From Siphonodentalium dalli (Eukaryota > Mollusca > Scaphopoda > Gadilida > Siphonodentaliidae), in the NCBI GenBank assembly GCA_032622095.1, contig CP136066.1, positions 226,056,961 through 226,120,960 of the forward strand: a stretch of 64,000 bases of DNA, in the 5' to 3' direction. Made by a program: the position numbers and the translations under genes. The notes under the pieces are model-generated. The model had not been told where the DNA came from and made no database searches. It saw only the letters and a program-made list of their open reading frames with translations. Positions 55,601 through 64,000 of this stretch are shown piece after piece (position 1 is the stretch's first letter; each line of letters begins with the position of its first letter).

Positions 55601-57738
55601 GTCGTAGCTTTGGTCGGATCTTCATGAAATTTGTCATGGCTGTTGACCTTGACATGTAAATGGGAACGAGTCCTTTTCGGGTCATTCGGTAAAAATACAT
55701 GGCCGCCAACAGCCATCTTGGATTTTACTCTTTGCATGACTAAATCCTTTGGCACAGGCTACAGATCCTAACTTTGGTCAGATTATTATGAAATTTGTCA
55801 TGAATGTTGACATTGACATGTAGATGGGAATGAATCATTTTGGGGTAATTTGGCCAAAAAACATGGCCGCTGGCACTGGCAGCCATCTTTGATATCAAAA
55901 TAAAATAGATTGGCGCAGTCTACAGGTCGTACTGTTCGTCTGATTATCATGAAATTTGTCATAGATGTTAATATTGACATGTAGATGGGAACGAGTTATT
56001 TTGGGGTCGTTAGGCCAAAAAACATGGCCACCAGTAGCCATCTTGGATTTTACTCTTTGCATGACTAAATCCTTTGGCGCGGGCTACAGGTCGTAGCTTT
56101 GGTCGGATCTTCATGAAATTTGTCATGGCAGTTGACCTTGACATGTAAATGGGCACGAGTCCTTTTGGGGTCATTCGGCCAAAAGACATGGTCGCCAGCA
56201 GCCATCTTGGATTTTACTCTTTGCATGACTAAATCCTTTGGCACAGGCTACAGGCTACAGGTCCTTACTTTGGTCAGATCATTATGAAATTTGTCATAAA
56301 TGTTGACATTGACATGTAGATGGCGAATGAGTCATTTTGTGGTCATTTGGCTAAAAAACATGGCCGCTGGCAGCCATCTTTGATTTCAAAATTAAATAGA
56401 TTGGCGCGGTCTACAGGTCGTACTGTTCTTCTGATTATCATGAAATTTGTCATGGATGTTAATAATGACAGGCAGATGGGAACGAGTCATTTTGGGGTAG
56501 TTTGGCCAAGAAACATGGCCGTCATGAGCATCTTGGATTTTAATCTTTGCATGATTAAATACTTGGGCGCGGGCTACAGGTCGTAGCTTTGGTCGGATCT
56601 TCATGAAATTTGTCATGGCTATTGACCTTGACATGTAAATGGGAACGAGTCCTTTTGGGGTCATTCGGTCAAAAGACATGGCCGCCAGCAGCCATCTTGG
56701 ATTTTACTCTTTGCATGACTAAATCCTTTGGCACAGGCTACAGGTCCTAACTTTGGTCAGATTATTATGAAATTTGTCATGAATGTTGACATTGACATGT
56801 AGATGGGAATGAGTCATTTTGGGGTAATTTGGCCAAAAAACATGGCCGCTGGCAGCCATCTTTGATTTCAAAATTAAATAGATTGGCGCGGTCTTCATGT
56901 CGTACTGTTCGTCTGATTATCATGAAATTTGTCATGGATGTTAATATTGACATGTAGATGGCAACGAGTTATTTTGGGGTCGTTAGGCTAAAAAACATGG
57001 CCACCAGTAGCCATCTTGGATTTTACTCTTTGCATGACTAAATCCTTCGGCGCGAGCTACAGGTCGTAGCTTTGGTCGGATCTTCATGACATTTGTCATG
57101 GCTGTTGACCTTGACATGTAAATGGGAACGAGTCCTTTTGGGGTCATTCGGTCAAAAGACATGGCCGCCAGCAGCCATCTTGGATTTTACTCTTTGCATG
57201 ACTAAATCCTTTGGCACAGGCTACAGGTCCTAACTTTTGTCAGATTATTATGAAATTTGTCATGAATGTTGATATTGACATGTAGATGGGAATGAGTCAT
57301 TTTGGTGTAATTTGGCCAAAAAACATGGCCACTGGCAGCCATCTTTGATTTCAAAATTAAATCGATTGGCGCGGTCTTCCATGTCGTACTGTTCGTCTGA
57401 TTATCATGAAATTTGTCATGGATGTTAATAATGACAGGCTGATGGGAATGAGTCATTTTGGGGTAGTTCGACCAAAAAACATGGCCGTCATGAGCATCTT
57501 GGATTTTACTCTTTTCATGACTAAATCCTTCGGCACAGGCTCTAGGTCGTACATTTGGTCAGATCATTATGATATTTGTCATGGCTATTGACATGTACAA
57601 TGTACATGTAGATGGGAACGAGTCATTTTGGGGTCGTTTGACCAAAAAACATGGCCGTCAGCCGTCAGCCGTCATCTTGGATTTCAAAATTCAATCCATT
57701 AGCACGGGCTACAGGTCGTATCTTTTGTCGGATCATTA
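52689..57738 (+). repeat. Two tandem copies of a 2.52 kb higher-order block
   Basis: Block 1 runs 52689-55206 (2518 bp) and block 2 runs 55207-57738 (2532 bp). Each starts with the TTAGCTCAACTTAC hairpin and contains the same ordered series of about 15-16 satellite units. Shared small variants mark homologous units, such as GGCCGCTGGCACTGGCAGCC at about 53347 and 55865. A third, shorter block follows from 57739. Confidence 0.9.
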
Positions 57739-60566
57739 TTAGCTCAACTTACTTTGTAAGTTTGAGCTATTGCCATGGTTTGGCGTCCGTTATCCGTGTG
57801 TGCGTGTGTCCCTCAACAATTTCCTTTGGCGCGGGCTACAGGTCGTACCTTTGGTCTGATCTTTATGAAATTTGTCATGAATGTTGACCTTGACATGTAG
57901 ATGGGAACGAATGGCCGCTGCTGGCCATCTTTGATTTCAAAATTCAATCCATTGGCGCAGGCTACAGGTCGTGCTGTTTGTCTGATCATCATGAAATTTG
58001 TCATGGATGTTAATATTGACATGTAGATGGGAACGAGTGATTTTGGGGTCGTTCAGCCAAAAATCATGGCCGCCAGCAGCCATCTTGGATTTTACTCTTT
58101 GCATGACTAAATTCTTTGTCGCGGGCTACAGGTTGTAGCTTTGGTCAGAACTTCATGAAATTTGTCATGGATGTTAACAATGACATGTAGATGGGAACGA
58201 GTGATTTTGGGGTCGTTCGGCTGAAAAACATGGCCACCAGCAGCCATCTTGGATTTTACTCTTTGCATGACTAAATCCTTTGGCGCGGGCTACAGGTCGT
58301 ACCTTTGGTCTGATCTTTATTAAATTTGTCATGAATGTTGATATTGACATGTAGATGGGAACGAGTCATTTTGGGGTCATCTGGCCAAAAAACATGGCTG
58401 CTGGCGGCCATCTTGGATTTCAAAATTCAATCCAATGGCGCGGGCTACAAGTCGTGCTGTTCGTCTGATCATCATGAAATTTGTCATGGATGTTAATATT
58501 GACATGTAGATGGGAACGAGTGATTTTGGGTTCGTTCAGCCAAAACACATGGCCGCCAGCAGCCATCTTGGATTTTACTCTTTGCATAACTAAATTCTTT
58601 GGCGCGGGCTACAGGTCGTACCTTTGGTCAGAACTTCATGAAATTTGTTATGAATGTTGATATTGACATGTAGATGGGAACGAGTCATTTTGGGGTCATA
58701 CGACCAAAAAACATGGCCACTGGCGGCCATCTTGGATTTCAAAATTCAATCCATTGGCACGGGCTACAGGTCGTACTGTTCGTCTGATCATCATGATATT
58801 TATCATGGATGTTAATATTAACATGTAGATGGGAACGAGTGTTTTTGGGGTCGTTTGGCTAAAAAACATGTCCGCCAGCAGCCATATTGGATTTTACTCT
58901 TTGCATGACTAAATCCTTTGGTGCGGGCTACAGGTCGTAGCTTTGGTCGTAACTTCATGAAATTTGTCATGGATGTTAACAATGACATGTAGATGGGAAA
59001 CGAGTTATTTTGGGGTCGTTCAGCCGAAAAACATGGCCGCCAGCAGCCATCTTGGATTTTACTCTTTGCATGACTAAATCCATTGGCACAGGCTACAGGT
59101 CGTACCTTTGATCAGATCATTATGAGATTTGTGAAGGCTGTATATGGGAACAGGTCATTTTGGGGTAATTCGGAAAAAAACATGGCTGCCATTGGCCATT
59201 TTAGAATTTACTCTTTGCATCAATAAATCCTTTGGCACACCATAATCACCACATCCCTGATCCGATCATTATGAAACCTGTCATGCATGTTGATATTGAC
59301 ATGTACATCTAGTCTTACTTAGACATTTCAATTAGCACCTTTCCTATTCCTCCATTTACTGTCAACCATTTAATCATTCCCCTACTAAGTTGAGCTACAC
59401 TACAGTGTCATTGACACTTTCATTACATTTGTCATGGATGTTAAAATTGACATGTAGATGGGAAACGAGTAATTTTGGGGTTGTTCGGCCAAAAACATGG
59501 CCGCCAGCAGCCATCTTGGATTATACTCTTTGCATGACTAAATTCTTTGTCAAGGGCTATAAGTCGAATCTTTGGTCCAATCATCATGAGATTTGTCATG
59601 GATGTTAACAATTACATGTAGATGGGAAAAGATTCATTTTAAATTCAACCAAAAAACCTGGTCGCCAGCAGCCATCTTGTATTTTACTCTTTACACAACT
59701 AAATCCTTTGACACGGGCTACATGTCGTATCTTTTGTCGGATCATCATGAAATTTGTGAGGGATGTTAACAATGACATGTAAATACATTGTAGGAAGGAG
59801 TCTTTTTTGGGTCATTTGCCAAAAACATGGCTGTCGCGGCCATCTTTGATTTTAATCTTTGCATAACTAGGCCTTTCAACTTTCCACATTCCTAATCGCT
59901 CCATTAACTGTAACACATGAAATTATTCCCTTTCCATGTTAGCTACAGTCAGTACAGTGCCATTGACACTTTCATAATTACATTTCAGTCAATTCACATT
60001 TTCAGCTGCATATACATGTACCGGTATATGTAAACCAATTTCATCATTAAAGAAATTGCAAATTCATCGTTGATTCCATCATCTCAATATTTCATTAAAG
60101 TGAGACTTTATGTTCACGCATTGATTCATTCAGGCAACATTTTCTCCATTTCTACACTGTTCATTGCATTGATCGTCATCAATGGGGATAATCTATAATT
60201 CTATATGTATATCATCGTTAACTATTAAAGTGACATTTCTCTTCCACCCAATCGATATTGCATTAAAATGACGCTTCATATTCATTACACTTCATTCAAT
60301 AATTTCTGTTTCTACATCACTTATTGCATTGATTGCCTTCAGGTAAGGTAAGCTATGTCCGACTCAAATATTAAAGTGACTCATCATATTCACTACACTT
60401 CATTCAATAATTTCTTTTTCTACATAGTTTACATATATTGCATTGATTGCCTGCAGCTAAGGTAATCTATGTCCGACTCAAATAATACAAATATTAAAGG
60501 CATTCCATTTCCATCCATTAATTCTAAGGAAACTTCTGCTGTGATATATATATGTATATATGCATA

Positions 60567-61106
60567 CAGGGTACTACATGTGCTACACCACTCGGATAAA
60601 TGTCTGTGTCATCACACTAAAATACCATGTTATAACTTGAATTGATATATTCGTAATCGTATATAGTCACCAATAGCTGTGTTACTACCGTAGTACCTGA
60701 CATTGCCCATCTAGTAAACTATTCAAACCCAACAGGCCTGGTTGATTTCGCTGTGGGATGATGGTTCACTTCCATCCTCAAGCTAATTATGCCAGTTCAT
60801 GGCATAATTTTGTTCTGACGTGCAGGGGTAGATATGCTTGAGGCCCCACCACAGTTCAATTCACACCAGGTTCTCAGCTATTATTATCTTATGTTCGAAC
60901 TTTACTCATATGTTTGGACTGATCATAACCATGATTTTAATGCTGGGTTTGAATAGTTCACTATATGGGCAATGTCCGTTACTACGGTGGTAACCCGGCT
61001 ATTGGTGACTATATACGATTACGAATATATCAATCCAAGTTATAGCATGGTATTTGTGTGACGACACAGACATTTCTCCGAGAGGTGTAGCACATGAAGT
61101 ACCCTG
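60567..61106. mobile_element. CAGGGTAC foldback MITE, family 4, copy B
   Basis: Counterpart of 43020-43555, with the same ends and TA flanks. Small differences include GTCTGTGTCATCAC where copy A has GTCTGTCATCAC. Confidence 0.85.
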
Positions 61107-61192
61107 TACGGAACATCCTATAATTATTGTAACATTGAACTTAATGATCAACTTGGTGGTTGCTCCATTACGTGTCACGTACGATCATATTA

Positions 61193-61861
61193 TTTTTATC
61201 ACTTACGGTAGACACACGATCAGATTATACGATCTGGTTGTTTACTTTCTCAGTAATGCAATGGGTTATATTAACATGGTATAGGCTATAGGTATAGGTC
61301 TATAATTATGTGTATTTATTGCAGATATTTAAAACAAATTTCCAATACATATTAATAATATGATCATGTACGTAAACGTAATTTGCGCCCGCTTGTTACT
61401 GTTCATGGGATTATTGGATGACTTGTTATCTGTATAGAAGGATTTGATGATGAACCCTAAGGGTGGATACACACATGCATGTAATCTTTGTAATTATCGT
61501 GTATATGGCGTTTTACATGAATCATACAGACGATGTAATATGTGTACACTGACAACACAATCATTGCCTATGTGTTGAACGCACTGAGTTCTAGTTTCAA
61601 TTAAGTCGGAATGTAGATACGTCGTTATCTTGGACCGAGTCGCCAGGCCACTTAAAATAATTTGTTCGTGGGATAATCCATATGGTAGACTTTCTATTTA
61701 AATAATTACCAGTCCTCTCTTATTTATAGCAGTGGTGGATTAGGATTTCCCCGACACATGCAGGGGCTATATATGACCCCGAAAGCTACCAGGCGGGGTG
61801 GCTAACTCTGAGCTATTTAAGTAAAACATATCATATTGTACCTTCTTGCACAGATTATTCC
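61193..61861. other. Unassigned DNA right of copy B
   Basis: AT-rich and unlike the DNA following copy A. No gene was recognised. Confidence 0.5.
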
Positions 61862-63020
61862 GACCGATACATGGCGTTTTGTCCGTTGTTTCTCAATGGA
61901 TATTAATGAAATTTGGTGTATATGTCCGGGCTGGGACATGGAATACAATAACGTTTGAATTGTCTTTAAATTCACAAATTTGTTGATTTTATTAAACGTG
62001 TTCGTTCTGAAACACACTATAAAGTGTAAACGGCCGGCTCTAATTAAAAGGTGTAAGCGGCTTATGTGCTTGGCGATATAGGTAATCGGATTAACTAACT
62101 GACGACTCTAGACTATTAGTCTTGGGTGTTTTGTATCATTTGAGGTTTTTGGGGAAATAATAATTTAGAAAGTGAAATACATAATAAAATAAATTTAATC
62201 ACATTGCATAAAATTTAAATAATATAAAGACATTAAATTCATAGAATATAATATATCGTTGCCGCCTAACTGTATGGCGACGATGTCAGGATTCCATCTT
62301 TCTAGTTGTTTCAGTTTGGTTGTGGTGATGGAGAGCGTTGTAAAAATAATATCTTTGTTCGAAATGAATCCAAAATGATTGTAACGCACTTGTGACAAAA
62401 GTGGATGCCAGTTTTTTTCTGCTATCATATTGCATGTATATACGTCTACATGAAATTCGTTTAGTAAGTCAAATTCAAAACTATTACGGCTATCACATAC
62501 GTTTCAAGAATGGAAATAAGACGTGCAACAAGGAGATAAGAATCTTTATGCTTAGGATATATGTAACAGTTTTCCCAAAACACAATAGTCTAGAGTCGCC
62601 AATTAGTTAATCCGATTACCTATAACGCAAAGCACATAAGCCGCTTACACCTTTTAATTAGAGCCGGCCGCTTACACTTTATAGAACGAAAGAACGAAAA
62701 GTTGAATAAAATCAAGAAATACATATGTTCTAAATTTCAGTCATATCCATTTATAAACAAAGAAGATAATGCGACATCAAGTCCGCTTACACCTTTTAAT
62801 TGGAGCCGGCCGTTTACACTTTATAGTGTGTTTCAGAACGAAAAAGTTTAATAAAATCAACAAATTTGTGAATTTAAAAACAATTCAAACGTTATTGTAT
62901 TCCATGTCCCAACCCGGACATATACACCAAATGTCATTAAGATCCACTGAGAAACAACGAACCAAACGCCATATAACACCCCGTGTACACCTTTTATTTG
63001 GAGCCGACCTCGGCCTCGGC
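61862..63020. mobile_element. Inverted-repeat element enclosing an SGNH-like fragment
   Basis: The left arm (about 61862-62150) contains GGTGTATATGTCCGGGCTGG, AATACAATAACGTTTGAATT and AACGGCCGGCTCTAATTAAA. Inverted copies lie at 62570-62710 and 62778-62985, so the right side carries two partial arms. A relative in copy A near 33930-34030 (CCCGGACACACATACCAAAT, TTTATTTAGAGCCGGC) and one in copy B show this is a mobile family. The ends and target duplication are not defined. Confidence 0.65.
62195..62500 (-). pseudogene. SGNH/GDSL-hydrolase-like domain fragment
   Basis: The minus-strand frame contains WNPDIVAIQLGGNDI, which matches block III (G-x-N-D) of SGNH hydrolases. About 70 codons upstream it has CDSRNSFEFDLLNEF, in the position of block I (GDS), with Cys for the usual Gly. 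The C-terminal D-x-x-H block is absent and the frame stops at 62195. Such esterase domains occur in mobile-element proteins, for example ORF1 of CR1-type LINEs. The fragment lies between inverted arms and is probably a captured or remnant element gene, not a functional enzyme. Confidence 0.6.
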
Positions 63021-64000
63021 ATACACTTTATAGTGTGTCCCCAACTAAGTCCCTTAGCGATTTGAAGCTTTCGAGACCCCACCCAAACAAGCATCATGGT
63101 TGAAAATGTTCTACATCAAGCCTGTATATGCCAGACGTGTGGCTTCTGGTGTTCGTGCATTAATAAAATGCCAGATATCACACAGACTTGACTAATTTCC
63201 GCGCCCGTAAAATAAAACATGTTTTGGACTGGCCTTAAATGTACTGATAGAAGACAATTTGACTTCGCATAGCACTACTCACTTGTCTGGCCTGTTAACA
63301 ATGAACCGCTCGCGCGCAGGTGATTAATGTTGTCAATTATTGGTGTGGCCATGTAAAATACATGTATTTTACATACATAAATTACATGCATGTGTGTATC
63401 CACCCTAATTATAATGGGACACAAGAAAATTATATATACAATGTATGTAAATAAGCACATATTATATAACGTAAATGTGGATATTTAGCCTGCCATGTAA
63501 TACGAGTCTCAGCTGTCTGGCCGTCGACGCATTTCTGTCTGGAAATTTGCGCGCCGGTGTAGGTAGTGACGTCATTATGTACGTCTTGATGTCATGACGC
63601 CTTTACTGGTTTCCCAAGAAGCAATCTTAAAATGACTCTGCGATCTTTCAATCGGAACTTAATTTTCTGTTTGTCGGCATTGAACTTTGAGAATATTTCA
63701 TCAATCTTTTAGGCGTAAATACCGTTAGAAAATTGAAGATAATATGTAAACGGCCAGCAAGGTCGCTAGATTCCTCTTTCGGGGTAAATATTTTTAATAA
63801 TTTTATGAAATATGTAAACAAAACTTTTTCATGCAATTTAACTTTTTTGTTAACCAGAGCTTTTGTTCAATTTACATTCACTAAGTATAGCTAACAGTTG
63901 CTAGATCAAAGTTTTTTTATTTTTGCCCTGGAGCATTTTGCCCAATTACACATTTCGAGGTGGCATTAATCAATACAAAATGGCGGCCGTCGCCAACAAT
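63021..64000. other. Unassigned DNA at the right edge
   Basis: No gene or strong repeat was recognised. Short minus-strand frames at 63275-63460 and 63648-63836 show no motif. Confidence 0.45.

Larger units (their letters stand above)
51798..59980 (+). repeat. Satellite array of copy B, 154/166 bp units
   Basis: Opening hairpins with TTAGCTCAACTTACTTTGTA lie at 51798, 52689, 55207 and 57739, against two in copy A. Units are of the same two types as in copy A. The terminal AGTGTCATTGACACT hairpin lies at 59404. Near 59570-59690 copy B keeps a unit (GTCCAATCATCATGAGATTT through CAACCAAAAAACCTGG) that copy A lacks, a sign of unequal exchange. Short open frames across the array are repeat by-products. 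Confidence 0.9.
48142..61192 (+). repeat. Large duplicated segment, copy B (13.05 kb)
   Basis: It is collinear with 33394-43641 and in the same orientation, from ATAGCAACCACCCCAGTGGG to ACGTACGATCATATTA. It lacks the hAT element at 37319 and part of the GAAGTCGGCCC block. It has a much longer satellite array. The parts between about 49562 and 51797 match copy A closely and hold no recognised gene. Confidence 0.9.

Noticed and set aside
37173-59980. Dozens of 60-140 codon frames across the satellite arrays
   Set aside because: The same frames recur with every unit, for example NFMKIRPKLRPVARAKGF-type translations on the minus strand. They follow from the repeat sequence, not from protein selection.
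62885-63097. Minus-strand 70-codon frame containing DIWCICPGWDMEYNN
   Set aside because: The DNA is one arm of the inverted-repeat family, and its other orientation and copies give equally open frames, so it is a repeat by-product.
1-64000. CRISPR arrays, bacterial operons, ribosome binding sites
   Set aside because: Repeats here are tandem or palindromic without unique spacers. Dense MITEs, the decayed C2H2 fingers and chromodomain, and large non-coding stretches point to an animal genome.
1-64000. tRNA, 5S and snRNA genes
   Set aside because: A scan by eye for internal promoter boxes and cloverleaf arms gave nothing convincing. A covariance-model scan would be needed to exclude them.

Overview
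The window looks like intergenic, repeat-dominated DNA from a marine invertebrate, most plausibly a lophotrochozoan such as a mollusc. This is inferred from AT-rich sequence with no long intact single-copy gene, from GTCCGTC-rich elements that open with a GAGCTCACCTGAG-type or AGCTCAACTTAC-type hairpin, and from arrays of 154-166 bp units resembling the roughly 160 bp core repeats known in bivalve pearl/Helentron-like elements. Most open frames are by-products of repeats. No tRNA, rRNA, CRISPR or operon structure was seen.

Layout. 0-9 kb: diverged tandem repeats and several MITE families (a palindromic family with TA target duplication; a 440-570 bp family bounded by TTAA). 9-18 kb: mostly unassigned AT-rich DNA with small tandem repeats and element fragments. 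18.1-18.6 kb: a three-unit tandem array built on a whole MITE. 19-21.4 kb: more TTAA MITEs and diverged satellite-like units. 21.7-24.65 kb: a GC-rich minisatellite of about 27-28 bp, open in several frames on both strands. 25.0-29.9 kb: a decayed Polinton/Maverick (large virus-like DNA transposon). Its minus strand keeps, in transcription order, a chromodomain, a capsid-family gene split by a foldback insertion, a pVI-like basic protein, an unidentified frame and an adenovirus-type cysteine protease. Each of these has at least one stop or break. A plus-strand frame of 228 codons starts divergently nearby. Integrase core, DNA polymerase and packaging ATPase were not found.

33.4-43.6 kb (copy A) and 48.1-61.2 kb (copy B) are two direct copies of one large non-coding segment. 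Each carries the same nested MITEs, a GAAGTCGGCCC minisatellite, a satellite array and a terminal foldback. Copy B is longer because its array contains a tandemly repeated block of about 2.52 kb. Copy A alone carries a 588 bp hAT-type insertion with an 8 bp target duplication, and copy B preserves the empty site. The 4.5 kb between the copies holds a decayed C2H2 zinc-finger fragment, a decayed Cys-rich frame and two poly-C-headed tandem repeats. 61.9-63.0 kb: an inverted-repeat element enclosing a decayed SGNH-hydrolase-like fragment.

The genes do not form a working pathway. The window mainly records layered transposition, satellite growth and segmental duplication. Its most informative parts are the Polinton remnant and the A/B duplication, which allows insertions to be ordered in time.
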